Assembly: GCA_902800715.1 (NCBI GenBank)
Contig: CADCFN010000003.1
Span: forward strand, 124,001-188,000
Reading direction: 5' to 3'
DNA length: 64,000 nucleotides
Source of the DNA: an uncultured Bacteroidales bacterium
Lineage (GTDB): Bacteria; Bacteroidota; Bacteroidia; Bacteroidales; Muribaculaceae
Shown here: positions 1 through 8,481 of the stretch, one piece after another
Numbering within the stretch: the stretch's first letter is position 1
Layout of the letters: each line of letters begins with the position of its first letter
Program-made: the position numbers and the translations under genes
Notes under the pieces: generated by a model
What the model was told of the DNA's origin: nothing
Seen by the model: the letters and a program-made list of their open reading frames with translations, nothing else
Databases searched by the model: none

Positions 1-1
1 T

Positions 2-1201
2 ATCTCCAAGTTTGTCATGGCCAGCGTGAGCGACCGCAGCAATGCGCGCCGCTTCTTGCCTTTGGGCTTGATTCTGTCGTCCATCGCCATGTTATTCATG
101 ATTGTGCCCGTTGTGGCTATCGGCCCCGAGAACAAGGGATTGGCCATCACCTTGATGGGTGTTTTCAACTTCCTCGTGGGTTGGTTCCAGGGTATGGGCT
201 GGCCTCCGTGCGGTCGTGTGATGACCCGCTGGTTCTCCATCAAGGAGCGCGGCACGTGGATGAGTGTGTGGAACTGCGCCCACAACGTGGGTGGTGCCCT
301 CGTAGGTCCCATGGCCGGTTATGGTGCACTGTGGTTCGGTCACTGGTTCTTCGGCAAGAACGAGAATCTCTACTTCCTGATCGGTACTTATGCCTTCCCC
401 GCCGCTGTGGCCATCCTGATTGCCATCATCGCCTATGTGCTCATCCGTGACACCCCTCAGTCCTGCGGTCTTCCCTCGATTGAGAAGTGGAGCGGCAGTG
501 CTTCCAAGAACTATGACGAGAAGAAGAGCGAGCAGTCGCTCAGCGTGAAGGAAATCTTCCGCACCGTGCTGTCCAACAAGTTCTTGTGGTACATCGCCTT
601 GGCCAATTCCTTCATCTACATGGTGCGCTACGGCTGCCTTGACTGGGCTCCCAAAATTCTCGATACCCAGGGTGCCGACCTCAAGAGCGCCGGTTGGGCC
701 TATTTCGCGTTTGAGTTCGCTGCCATCCCCGGTACCATCTTCTGCGGCTGGTTGAGCGACAAGGTCTTCAAAGGCCGTCGCGCGATGCCCACGATGCTGT
801 TCATGGCCATCATCATCGCCGTGATTGTTGTCTATTGGCAGTTCATCAACAACTTCTGGGTTGTTGTCGGCTGTCTGATTGCCATCGGTTTCCTGATTTA
901 CGGTCCCGTCATGCTCATCGGTGTGCAGGCCCTCGACCTGGCTCCGAAGAATGCAGCAGGCACCGCTGCCGGACTCACGGGCTTCATGGGCTATGTACTC
1001 GGCACCAGTATTCTTGCCAACACCGTTCTAGGCTATGTGCTCAAGATGGCCAAGAGTGCCGCCGGCTATAACTTCACCAATTATTTCCTCTTGCTCATCG
1101 GAGCCTGTGTGCTTGCCATCTTCTTCATGGCGCTGACATTCAAAGAAGAACAGTACCTCGTGGCCGACCGCAAGGGCGAACATGTTGAGGATAAGAAATA
1201 A
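2..1201 (+). CDS. glpT: Glycerol-3-phosphate transporter GlpT-like (MFS), N-terminus outside window
   Basis: Inner-membrane major facilitator of the organophosphate:phosphate antiporter type, which exchanges sn-glycerol-3-phosphate for inorganic phosphate. The frame is open to the window edge and the first residues read ISKFVMASVSDRSNARRFLP, the loop 2-3 motif of GlpT/UhpT proteins, so the ATG at 17 is internal and roughly the first 80-90 residues are missing. About ten hydrophobic segments remain. The next gene, 42 bases on, is a glycerophosphodiester phosphodiesterase and the third is a porin, which supports glycerol-3-phosphate over hexose phosphate as substrate. UhpT-like specificity cannot be excluded from sequence alone. 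Confidence 0.85.
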   Translation: MSKFVMASVSDRSNARRFLPLGLILSSIAMLFMIVPVVAIGPENKGLAITLMGVFNFLVGWFQGMGWPPCGRVMTRWFSIKERGTWMSVWNCAHNVGGALVGPMAGYGALWFGHWFFGKNENLYFLIGTYAFPAAVAILIAIIAYVLIRDTPQSCGLPSIEKWSGSASKNYDEKKSEQSLSVKEIFRTVLSNKFLWYIALANSFIYMVRYGCLDWAPKILDTQGADLKSAGWAYFAFEFAAIPGTIFCGWLSDKVFKGRRAMPTMLFMAIIIAVIVVYWQFINNFWVVVGCLIAIGFLIYGPVMLIGVQALDLAPKNAAGTAAGLTGFMGYVLGTSILANTVLGYVLKMAKSAAGYNFTNYFLLLIGACVLAIFFMALTFKEEQYLVADRKGEHVEDKK

Positions 1202-1243
1202 ACATTTAACACAATAATTTATTCATTTAAAACCAATTAACTT

Positions 1244-2866
1244 ATGTTTAAGAATCTCGTTAGAGTAGGTTTGCTGAGCGCCGTTGTGCTTGCAACCTTT
1301 ACCTCATGTGAGGAAGAACAGCAGTTCACCAATGAGAAGCTTGACGCCAAGCGCGTGGAGGTTCAAGTGCTGAACTCAGAACTTGCCAAAGTTCGTGACT
1401 ATGTGCCCCTGTATGCAGTTATTGCACACCGCGGCTCCACCTTCTGGGCTCCCGAGGAGACCGAGGCATCGTGGCGTTGGGCCCGTGAGATGGGTGCCGA
1501 CTACCTCGAGAGTGACGTACAGTGCACCAAGGACGGTATCGTGCTCGCCAACCACGATGAGAACCTGAAGCGCACCACCAACATCGAGAACGTCTTCAGC
1601 GAGACCGTTCCCGCCAGCCGTGTTGACTTCTATATGAGCCTGGGCTTCTCGCGAGCTGACGCCGAAGCACAGTACGGCCGCGACATCGCTGCCTTCCGCC
1701 CGTTCTACACCTTGAGCTACTACTATGCCGAGCTGCTCATGCTCGACGCCGGTAGCTGGTTCAACGAGAGCTCGCTCGAGCAGGCTCGTCCCACCTTCAA
1801 GGCCACCGAGAATGGCCGCTTTGAGAATGGCAAGATTGTTTACAGCAACGGTCTCTACATCAGCGCCATCCAAGACCAGATTGCCTATGCACAGGGCAAG
1901 CGCTTGATTCGTGACGCCGAGGGTCGCCGCATTCTCACTTACAAGATTAAGGACGAATACAAGGGCATGACACTGGAGCAGATTTACAACAAAATCAAGG
2001 AGAAAGGCCAGTACAACCCCAAGTACATGGACTTCATCGAGTACGATTTCGCTAACGCCTACGAAGCTGACCCCGAGGACACCGGCAACCGTCCCGGCAT
2101 CTATGTCGAGTTCAAGGAGAGTTGGCTGAACCCCGGCAACATGGAGCAGCGTGTGTATGACGTGCTGGCAGAGCAGGGCTGGAACATCATCACCAAAGAT
2201 CCCGGTGATCAGCCCTTCTATAAGAACGGTAAGGTGAACGTGGGCAACACCCGCGGTCGCGTCATCCTGCAGACCTTCTCGTTCGATGCACTGCGTCGTG
2301 CTAACGACGTCTTCAAGGGTCGCATTCCCATGTGCTATCTGCTGTGGATCAGCGAGCCCGCTTATGCTACCGATATCGCCTATGACACCCCCACTGGCTA
2401 TGCAGCCTTCATCAAGTGGGCCCAGGACAATGGCGCTCACATCATCGGCCCCGCCATCAGTGGCGCTCCCAACAACTATCCCGAGATGAACGCTCCCTGG
2501 CAGGCTTACATGATTCGCCGTGCCGGTATGATTAACCACCCCTACAGCTTCGACAGCTGGGCACAGATGTGCAAGTACATGGGTTACTACAACTACGAGT
2601 GGGAGACCGAGTTCGACGACCTGCTCCGTCTGGAGATTCCCGTTACTCCCTACTGCACCGCCAGCTATCCCCACAGTGTGCCCGTTTACATGGACGGTTT
2701 CTTCACCAACCGCACCGAGATGTCGCTGCGTTACATGATTGAGAACGGTTTCCGCGGCAATGCCCAACTGCCCAACCCCTTCCATGAGGGACAGGATTAT
2801 GACAACTCACAGGCCAATGTCATCGTTCCTGATGCAGTTGCTACCCTTGAGCGTCTGGGTTACTAA
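1244..2866 (+). CDS. glpQ: Glycerophosphodiester phosphodiesterase lipoprotein (GlpQ-type)
   Basis: Hydrolyses glycerophosphodiesters to glycerol-3-phosphate and an alcohol. The N-terminus is a lipoprotein signal with the lipobox cysteine near residue 22 (TFTSCEEE), so it is membrane anchored and faces the periplasm or surface. The family core is clear: HRG at about residues 62-64, the metal-binding ESD near 89-91 and NHDENLKRTTN from about 103, with a later YVEFKE strand. At 540 residues it is far longer than the usual 250-350; about 150 extra residues lie between the HD motif and YVEFKE. It lies between glpT and a porin on the same strand, so it probably makes the substrate that GlpT imports. 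Confidence 0.9.
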   Translation: MFKNLVRVGLLSAVVLATFTSCEEEQQFTNEKLDAKRVEVQVLNSELAKVRDYVPLYAVIAHRGSTFWAPEETEASWRWAREMGADYLESDVQCTKDGIVLANHDENLKRTTNIENVFSETVPASRVDFYMSLGFSRADAEAQYGRDIAAFRPFYTLSYYYAELLMLDAGSWFNESSLEQARPTFKATENGRFENGKIVYSNGLYISAIQDQIAYAQGKRLIRDAEGRRILTYKIKDEYKGMTLEQIYNKIKEKGQYNPKYMDFIEYDFANAYEADPEDTGNRPGIYVEFKESWLNPGNMEQRVYDVLAEQGWNIITKDPGDQPFYKNGKVNVGNTRGRVILQTFSFDALRRANDVFKGRIPMCYLLWISEPAYATDIAYDTPTGYAAFIKWAQDNGAHIIGPAISGAPNNYPEMNAPWQAYMIRRAGMINHPYSFDSWAQMCKYMGYYNYEWETEFDDLLRLEIPVTPYCTASYPHSVPVYMDGFFTNRTEMSLRYMIENGFRGNAQLPNPFHEGQDYDNSQANVIVPDAVATLERLGY

Positions 2867-2916
2867 TCCACGACTGGTGTAATAACATTAACAACATTAA
2901 ATTGACACATTTAAAT

Positions 2917-4260
2917 ATGAAAAAATATATTTTAATGCCTCTTATGGCAGTCTTCGCTCTGACAGCAGCAGCTCAGGATTTCGACACCGACCCCACTCTG
3001 GAGCTCGAGAACGCCGAGAAGCAAGTGAAGTTCACCGTTGGTGCCCGCATGATGGCCGACGCAGCATATTATCACAGCGATTTCACTCCCCTGCAGAGCG
3101 GCGCTTCGATTACTGACGCCCGTATCCGCACGTCGATGACCTATAAGGACTGGTATTTCTATGCCGACTTCGGTTTTGGCGGTGGCAAGTTCGCCCAGAA
3201 GAACATCTTCTTGCAGTACAGCCACCTGGACAACAACGACAACACCCATGCAGTAAAGGTGGGTTACTACAACGACCCCGCCGGTTCGATGGCCCGCAAC
3301 ACCTCGCTTGGCAGCTACCATTTCATCAGCCGTCCCGGTTCGTCCTATGCACTGGGCGAAGGCCGTGAGCTGGGTATCAGCTACAAGTACAACAGTGACC
3401 GTTTCATGGCCTATCAGGGTGTGTTCACCGAGAACCAGTATAACAAAATTGATGCTGGCTTCAATGGTATTACCGTTGCCGGTCGCTACTTGTTCCGTCC
3501 CATCAGTAATGATTACCAGACCCTTCACGTGGGTGTGAGCGCTCGCTTTGCCCATCTGGGTGGTGGTGAGGTTTATAACAACGTGCTCAAGAAAAGCCTC
3601 CACTTGGGTCAGGCTCTTGAAACCCTCGTTGACGAGGACGAGCAGTTTATGAACGCAGACCTCGATTGGGCTAACAACGTGGTTAACGTGGGCGCTGAGG
3701 CCCTCTATCAGAACAACAAGTTCTTTGCCCGTGGTGAGTTCTTCTACAAGCATGTGACCAAGAAGCGTGACAGCTACTCGCTCTTTATCGATGCCCAGAA
3801 CAACATCGACGGTTGGGGCGACATCGACTGGTGGGAGAATGCCAACAAGCTGAAAAACAACAACTTCTTTGGTGGATATGTTGAGGCTGGCATCCAGCTC
3901 CTGGGTAATGGCTTCAAGTATAACAAGCAGGAAGGTGTGCTCGGCGGCATGGACGGCAAGTCACTCGAACTGGTGGCCCGTTACAACTATACCGGTTTGA
4001 ACAACCTCACCAAAGGTGAGTATTACAATGCCGGTCGCGGCCACTACTATGCTAACGGTTACATGGAGGATTGGCCCGGCACTGGCGCTACCAGCGTTGG
4101 CGGTGGTGACATCCACAGCTTTACCCTTGGTCTGAACTACGCGTTCAACCGCTACGTGCTGTGCATGGTAGACTACACCTTCCACAAGCTGGACAAGCCC
4201 TTCTTGCCCAACGACAAGAACATCCACGTGGCTCAGGCCCGCGTTCAGTTCACGTTCTAA
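2917..4260 (+). CDS. Outer-membrane porin (OprP/OprO-like beta-barrel)
   Basis: Predicted outer-membrane beta-barrel for anionic solutes. A signal peptide (MKKYILMPLMAVFALTAAAQ) precedes alternating strands; stretches such as DARIRTSMTYKDWYFYADFG and VKVGYYNDPAGSMARNTSLG resemble phosphate-selective porins, and the protein ends in a strand with terminal phenylalanine (VQFTF). The ATG at 2917 is chosen over a TTG at 2902 because the signal peptide begins there. It is the third gene of the glpT-glpQ run, 50 bases after the phosphodiesterase, and is followed by a strong terminator. Inference: it admits glycerophosphodiesters or phosphate across the outer membrane. Confidence 0.8.
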   Translation: MKKYILMPLMAVFALTAAAQDFDTDPTLELENAEKQVKFTVGARMMADAAYYHSDFTPLQSGASITDARIRTSMTYKDWYFYADFGFGGGKFAQKNIFLQYSHLDNNDNTHAVKVGYYNDPAGSMARNTSLGSYHFISRPGSSYALGEGRELGISYKYNSDRFMAYQGVFTENQYNKIDAGFNGITVAGRYLFRPISNDYQTLHVGVSARFAHLGGGEVYNNVLKKSLHLGQALETLVDEDEQFMNADLDWANNVVNVGAEALYQNNKFFARGEFFYKHVTKKRDSYSLFIDAQNNIDGWGDIDWWENANKLKNNNFFGGYVEAGIQLLGNGFKYNKQEGVLGGMDGKSLELVARYNYTGLNNLTKGEYYNAGRGHYYANGYMEDWPGTGATSVGGGDIHSFTLGLNYAFNRYVLCMVDYTFHKLDKPFLPNDKNIHVAQARVQFTF

Positions 4261-4318
4261 AAAGTAGTTTTTAACTACCATTCAGCATATACTTTTTAAT
4301 CATTTTTTCCTATCAATC

Positions 4319-4353
4319 AATCCCGCCAAACCCGCGAAGGGCATGGCGGGATT
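4319..4353 (+). terminator. Rho-independent terminator of the glpT-glpQ-porin operon
   Basis: Ten-base arms AATCCCGCCA (4319-4328) and TGGCGGGATT (4344-4353) form a perfect stem, and the sequence continues into a T-rich run (TTTTTCTTTT). It lies about 60 bases after the porin stop. Confidence 0.85.
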
Positions 4354-4383
4354 TTTCTTTTCCCTGGCAGGCTTGTGGAATAA

Positions 4384-4606
4384 CGGCGGCAAAGCCGCCG
4401 CCCACGGGACAAAGCTGCTTGGGGCCGCGGCGGGAGCCGCGGCATAGTCGACCCTGACGCGGGGACAGGGCGGACGGGGGTGCTCTTGGGGCCGCGGCGG
4501 GAGCCGCGGCATAGTCGACCCTGTCACGGGAACAGGGCGGACGGGGGCGTTCTTGGGGCCGCGGCGGGAGCCGCGGCATAGGCGACCCTGACGCGGGAAC
4601 AGGGCG
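4384..4606 (+). repeat. REP-like hairpin cluster A (leader hairpin plus three units)
   Basis: A leader hairpin CGGCGGC-AAA-GCCGCCG (4384-4400) is followed by three copies of the hairpin GCCGCGGC-GGGA-GCCGCGGC at 4424-4443, 4491-4510 and 4558-4577, spaced exactly 67 bases apart. Each is followed by ATAG and a GACCCTG-type tail. The cluster is noncoding and fills the gap between convergent genes. Confidence 0.85.
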
Positions 4607-4649
4607 GATACAAGAGGCGCGGCCGTGGAACGGTCGCGCCTCTTGTATC
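4607..4649 (-). terminator. Long perfect hairpin downstream of the minus-strand gene at 4668
   Basis: Fifteen-base arms 4607-4621 and 4635-4649 (GATACAAGAGGCGCG and its complement) pair perfectly, with a further CCGT/ACGG pairing in the loop. The hairpin starts 19 bases after the stop codon of the minus-strand gene. No T run follows on the minus strand, so it may act as a transcript-end stabiliser rather than a classical terminator. Confidence 0.55.
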
Positions 4650-4667
4650 ATTGGGTGGTTGTGATGG

Positions 4668-5891
4668 TTACTTGATGACCTTGGTGGCGGAGGTGGTGCC
4701 GTCGCTATAGGTTGTTACCTGGATGGTCAAGCCACTGGGTTGTGCCATCTGCTGACCTGCCATGTTGTAGTAGCGCACATCAGTTACTGCCTTGGCTGCT
4801 GACAGTTCATTGACTGCAGTGGGCTTGGGATAAACCTCGAGATAAACGATGTCGGACTTGTTGGTCTCACGACCTACGGTATAGTTCACTTGGATACCAA
4901 TGCGCCAATCAAACATCGGGTTGTCACCCATGTTGGTGCGGTAGAAGTAAACGCGGCGCAGATAGAAGTCATAACCGCTGTAACCATAAGGAATCTCGGT
5001 CATGTCAGTCTCAAATCCATTGTTCAAGCCGTAGGTGTCATAGTCGAAGGTGAACAGTTCATCATCGTCGGTGAAGATGCTGTAAGTCAGGCAGTCGGGG
5101 TCAAGCGGGTTGCCGTCAACGTCAAAGAGATTGATGTTGAAGTCAAAGCGCGTGTAACCTTCCTCAGCAACGCCACAGTCAAAGAAGTCGAGAGCCTCGG
5201 GGTTGGCAGGCACTGCAGGTACTGCCTCGCCAAGCGGTGTCCAAACCGAATTCCACTCGATGGTGGCAACGCTGCCATCATCGCTCCAGATGCCAGCAAG
5301 ACCCGTTGCCACGCAGTTGTTGGGATAAGGATTATCCACGCTGCCCTCACTACCGACCATGGTGATGGTACCGTTTTCAGGGTCGATGGCATAAATCACT
5401 TCCTCGGCACGGTCGTCGGCAATGTAATCGAGCCAGTAGAAATCATCGCCCAAATCGATGACTTCGGTCGAACCCCATGATAATATCACGCCATAGCCAA
5501 ACTCCTCGTTGAAGGCGACATACTGTCCCAGAGGTACCGAAATCATTGTTCCGTCCTCAATCAGCTCGCCAACTACCCAAACGCCAGTACCCTCGGCGTA
5601 GCAGAGGATGTCCTGAATGTAAACCGTTGTGCCGTCATCGGCGTAAACGACCTTCACTCGTCCAGTCTGATAGTCGGTGTCATAACCATAAAGGCTCGAC
5701 AGCAGGTACTCGCCCCCACGCAAGTAATTGACGACAGTGCCCTCGGGCTGCTCGGTGATGATGTCAACACGCGAGGTGTGATTCTTGGTAGGCTTGTCCA
5801 TCGGGCGATAGGCGTTGCCGTGGGATTTCACACCAGCCGACGCACACATTGCGACAGCCACACAAATGATAAGTAATGTTAATTTCTTCAT
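4668..5891 (-). CDS. Secreted protein of unknown function with variant C-terminal sorting-like domain
   Basis: The function is not recognised. A signal peptide (MKKLTLLIICVAVAMCASAG) precedes about 340 acidic, aromatic-rich residues that look like beta-structure, without cysteine clusters or a known catalytic motif. The last 40 residues (VRYYNMAGQQMAQPSGLTIQ onward, ending DGTTSATKVIK) match the type-A C-terminal sorting pattern (YNxxGQ...) but carry a longer final hairpin than usual. The same variant tail occurs on the cleaved-adhesin protein at 24440-26320, which suggests a shared export or surface-anchoring route. A CAAATTTA -7-like box lies upstream at 5961-5968. Confidence 0.7.
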   Translation of the reverse strand: MKKLTLLIICVAVAMCASAGVKSHGNAYRPMDKPTKNHTSRVDIITEQPEGTVVNYLRGGEYLLSSLYGYDTDYQTGRVKVVYADDGTTVYIQDILCYAEGTGVWVVGELIEDGTMISVPLGQYVAFNEEFGYGVILSWGSTEVIDLGDDFYWLDYIADDRAEEVIYAIDPENGTITMVGSEGSVDNPYPNNCVATGLAGIWSDDGSVATIEWNSVWTPLGEAVPAVPANPEALDFFDCGVAEEGYTRFDFNINLFDVDGNPLDPDCLTYSIFTDDDELFTFDYDTYGLNNGFETDMTEIPYGYSGYDFYLRRVYFYRTNMGDNPMFDWRIGIQVNYTVGRETNKSDIVYLEVYPKPTAVNELSAAKAVTDVRYYNMAGQQMAQPSGLTIQVTTYSDGTTSATKVIK

Positions 5892-5987
5892 ACGCTTAAT
5901 AGTTTATGTTTGAATAAAAGATTCTTCCAGAGTTGGGAACATTAATCGTTAATAGTGATGCAAATTTAGTGAATTATTTCAAAATAA

Positions 5988-6018
5988 TTGCTCAATTAGA
6001 TAAAAAACATTAGTTTTG
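5988..6018 (+). promoter_or_regulatory. Bacteroidota promoter for the LRR protein gene
   Basis: A TTG at 5988-5990 and TAGTTTTG at 6011-6018 match the -33/-7 consensus with a 20-base spacer. The start codon follows 35 bases later. A minus-strand -7-like box (5961-5968) for the divergent gene lies close by. Confidence 0.6.
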
Positions 6019-6053
6019 TAGTCGCAATAATTACATTCTAACAAAATACTGAA

Positions 6054-6701
6054 ATGACAATGAAACATCTGATTAAGACATCCTTAATGCTGCTGGCATT
6101 TTGCTTACCCATGAGCGCTATGGCCTATGACTTTGAAGTGGACGGTATCTACTACATTACAGATTTGTGGGGCGACTTTGCTATGGTCTGTGACCAAGGC
6201 GAGGACGGAGATCATTACAGTGGCAACGTGACAATACCTGCAACTGTCACCATTAGCGATGGTACGACCTATCCCGTTAACAGAATCAACGCCTATGCCT
6301 TCAGCAATTGCGCTGAACTCACCAGTGTAATCATTCCCGGCTCTGTTACTGAAATCGGTGACCATTCGTTTGAGAATTGCACAAGATTGTCGTCAGTGGA
6401 GCTTCCTGAAGCGCTCACTGAAATCGGTGCTGCCGCTTTTGAGGGTTGCACAGCATTTACCCGGATTGACATTCCCGCCGGTATCACCAAAATAGGAATC
6501 TGGGCCTTCCAGAACTGCACGAACCTCACCGACGTGTATAGCCACATTGCTGACCCGTCGCAGGTGGATTTCGGTTTCAATACCTTTGCTCTTGAAAACG
6601 AGAATTACTCGCCGCGCACGCTGCATGTGCCCGCAGGCACCATCCAAGCCTATAAGGAGGCCGGATGGGACAGTTATTTCGGCAAGATTGTCGAGTTTTA
6701 A
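6054..6701 (+). CDS. Secreted BspA-type leucine-rich repeat protein
   Basis: A small secreted LRR_5 protein of the BspA family, whose members often mediate surface adhesion. A signal peptide (to about SAMAYDF) is followed by three to four repeats of the pattern L..V.IP..VTEIG..AF..C (for example SVIIPGSVTEIGDHSFENC) and the typical closing segment LHVPAGTIQAYKEAGW. At 215 residues it is shorter than classical BspA proteins and has no sorting domain. The start could be the ATG at 6054 or at 6060. It has its own promoter and a downstream inverted repeat, so it is probably monocistronic. Confidence 0.85.
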   Translation: MTMKHLIKTSLMLLAFCLPMSAMAYDFEVDGIYYITDLWGDFAMVCDQGEDGDHYSGNVTIPATVTISDGTTYPVNRINAYAFSNCAELTSVIIPGSVTEIGDHSFENCTRLSSVELPEALTEIGAAAFEGCTAFTRIDIPAGITKIGIWAFQNCTNLTDVYSHIADPSQVDFGFNTFALENENYSPRTLHVPAGTIQAYKEAGWDSYFGKIVEF

Positions 6702-6766
6702 GCACCATATTCACGCATAAAACCACCCTGTCAGATGCCAACGCATCGTGGGCAGCCATAACTTGG

Positions 6767-6813
6767 ATTTCTGGTGAAAAAGTCAGTTTTTTCACCAGAA
6801 ATTCTTATCTTTG
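6767..6813 (+). promoter_or_regulatory. Perfect inverted repeat overlapping the symporter promoter
   Basis: Fifteen-base arms 6767-6781 (ATTTCTGGTGAAAAA) and 6788-6802 are perfect complements with a 6-base spacer, and a -7 box TATCTTTG lies at 6806-6813. The expected -33 position falls in the spacer of the inverted repeat. It may serve both as terminator of the LRR gene (T-rich arm) and as an operator of the symporter gene. Confidence 0.6.
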
Positions 6814-6840
6814 CACATTCAACCTTAATAATGACCATTC

Positions 6841-8223
6841 ATGATGGAAACCTTGAACAACTTTTTTGAAACTATGAGCGGCTACCTGTGGGGGTGGCCC
6901 ATGATTATATTGCTGCTTGGAACACACATTTTCCTCACCATCAGGTTAGGATTTCCCCAACGCAAATTACTGACAGCCATCCGTTTGTCAATCAGCAAGG
7001 ACAAGGGCTCTACCGGCGACGTGTCGCAGTTTGGTGCGCTGGCTACTGCGCTTGCAGCGACTATTGGCACGGGTAACATCGTGGGTGTGGCTACGGCTGT
7101 CGCCCTGGGAGGCCCTGGCGCCGTGCTGTGGTGCTGGCTGTCGGGCGTGTTCGGCATTGCCACCAAGTACAGCGAGGGCTTGCTCGCCATCAAGTACCGT
7201 GTCAAAGCCAAGGACGGCCGTATGTTGGGCGGTCCGATGTACGCCCTGGAACGCGGTCTGGGTTGGAAATGGCTCGCCGTGCTGTTCGCCTTGTTCACCG
7301 CTCTGGCATCATTCGGCATCGGCAACACCGTGCAGGCCAATGCCATCTCGACGATAGCTCAGGAATCCTATAACATCCCCACCTGGCTGTCGGGAGGCTT
7401 TGTGTGCCTGCTCACAGCACTCGTGCTGCTGGGAGGCATCAAGAGCATTGCCCGCGTGTGTGGCGCTTTGGTACCCTTCATGGCCTTCTTCTATGTGCTT
7501 GGGTGCATCTATATCCTGTTTGCCAACGGTCAGTACGTTTGGCCCGCTATTAAGCTCATCTGCGAATCGGCATTCACTGCCAAAGCTGCCGGTGGCGGCT
7601 TTATCGGTACCACGGTCATCATCGCAGCACGCATGGGTATAGCGCGCGGCTTGTTCAGCAATGAATCGGGTCTGGGCTCCGCGCCTATCGTCGCTGCAGC
7701 AGCTCAGACACGCAACCCGGTGCGCCAGGCGCTTGTATCCTCGACGGGCACATTCTGGGATACAGTGGTCATCTGTGCTTTCACCGGTCTGGTTATCGTC
7801 AGCTCTATCCTCGCCCACCCCGACATCAGTGCCAGCGACGGCGCCGCGTTGACCAAGGCCGCCTTCTCCAAGATACCGTATATTGGTACACCGCTGCTGT
7901 CCTTCGGTCTGCTGACGTTTGCCTTCACCACGATTCTGGGCTGGTGCTACTATGGTGAGCGTGCCGTGGAATACCTCAAGGGCAAGCGTTGGATGCTGGC
8001 CTACCGCATCCTGTTTGTCATCATGGTGTTTGTGGGCAGCATCATCAGCCTCGACATCGTGTGGAACGCCGCCGACTGCATGAACGCCCTCATGGCAATC
8101 CCCAACCTCATTGCCCTGCTACTGCTGAGCAACGTCATCGCCCGCGAGACGAAGCATTACCTGTACGAGAACCGTCTGGACCACCACGCGCCCAGCCAAC
8201 CAGAGGATGACCGGGACCAATAA
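6841..8223 (+). CDS. alsT: Sodium:alanine/glycine symporter (AGCS family)
   Basis: Inner-membrane sodium-coupled amino-acid symporter. The 460-residue length and about ten hydrophobic helices fit the family. Family motifs are clear: GDVSQFGALATALAATIGTG near residue 60, a GPGAVLWCWLSGVFGIATKY stretch, and FSNESGLGSAPIVAAAAQT near residue 280. It is preceded by a -7 box only about 28 bases from the start, so the leader is short. It stands alone, with SRP RNA on one side and an LRR gene on the other, so the transported amino acid cannot be refined by context. Confidence 0.92.
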   Translation: MMETLNNFFETMSGYLWGWPMIILLLGTHIFLTIRLGFPQRKLLTAIRLSISKDKGSTGDVSQFGALATALAATIGTGNIVGVATAVALGGPGAVLWCWLSGVFGIATKYSEGLLAIKYRVKAKDGRMLGGPMYALERGLGWKWLAVLFALFTALASFGIGNTVQANAISTIAQESYNIPTWLSGGFVCLLTALVLLGGIKSIARVCGALVPFMAFFYVLGCIYILFANGQYVWPAIKLICESAFTAKAAGGGFIGTTVIIAARMGIARGLFSNESGLGSAPIVAAAAQTRNPVRQALVSSTGTFWDTVVICAFTGLVIVSSILAHPDISASDGAALTKAAFSKIPYIGTPLLSFGLLTFAFTTILGWCYYGERAVEYLKGKRWMLAYRILFVIMVFVGSIISLDIVWNAADCMNALMAIPNLIALLLLSNVIARETKHYLYENRLDHHAPSQPEDDRDQ

Positions 8224-8317
8224 GTCCAGAACATTTTAAGGATAGATTTTATTGAGATATAACTATCTCATTATCAGATACTAGCCGATAATGAAAAATA
8301 TTTTTCCCAAAAAAGGC

Positions 8318-8347
8318 TTGCCAGTTCGGGAAAAAGCAGTACTTTTG
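8318..8347 (+). promoter_or_regulatory. Promoter of the SRP RNA gene
   Basis: TTG at 8318-8320 and TACTTTTG at 8340-8347 are separated by 19 bases, a good match to the Bacteroidota consensus. The RNA's closing stem starts 6 bases after the -7 box. Confidence 0.75.
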
Positions 8348-8352
8348 CAGCC

Positions 8353-8457
8353 GGGTAAGTCCTACACGGCCAGCTCCCTCCCAATCCCCCAGGCCTTGAC
8401 CGGAGCAAGGGTAACGAGGTTGTAGCGGCGCGCTGTAGCTCACTTGCCCTTTTTTTT
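8353..8457 (+). ncRNA. ffs: Small bacterial signal recognition particle RNA (4.5S type)
   Basis: The RNA component of the signal recognition particle, which binds Ffh and targets nascent membrane proteins. Arms GGGTAAGT (8353-8360) and ACTTGCCC (8442-8449) close a long hairpin, followed by eight Ts as terminator. The next helix pairs CCTACA with TGTAG. The apical part contains CCCAGG (8389-8394) opposite GGAGCAAGGG (8402-8411), then TAACGAGG, which is the Ffh-binding motif of domain IV. About 100 bases fits the small SRP RNA class. The apical loop does not read as the usual GGAA tetraloop. Identification is by eye from motif and fold. Confidence 0.8.
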
Positions 8458-8481
8458 ATATCTATTTCTATCTTTCCAACG

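Noticed and set aside
1376-2785. 469-codon open frame antisense to the phosphodiesterase gene
   Set aside because: It is a by-product of GC-rich codon usage in the sense gene, which has clear GDPD motifs; the antisense product shows no family features.
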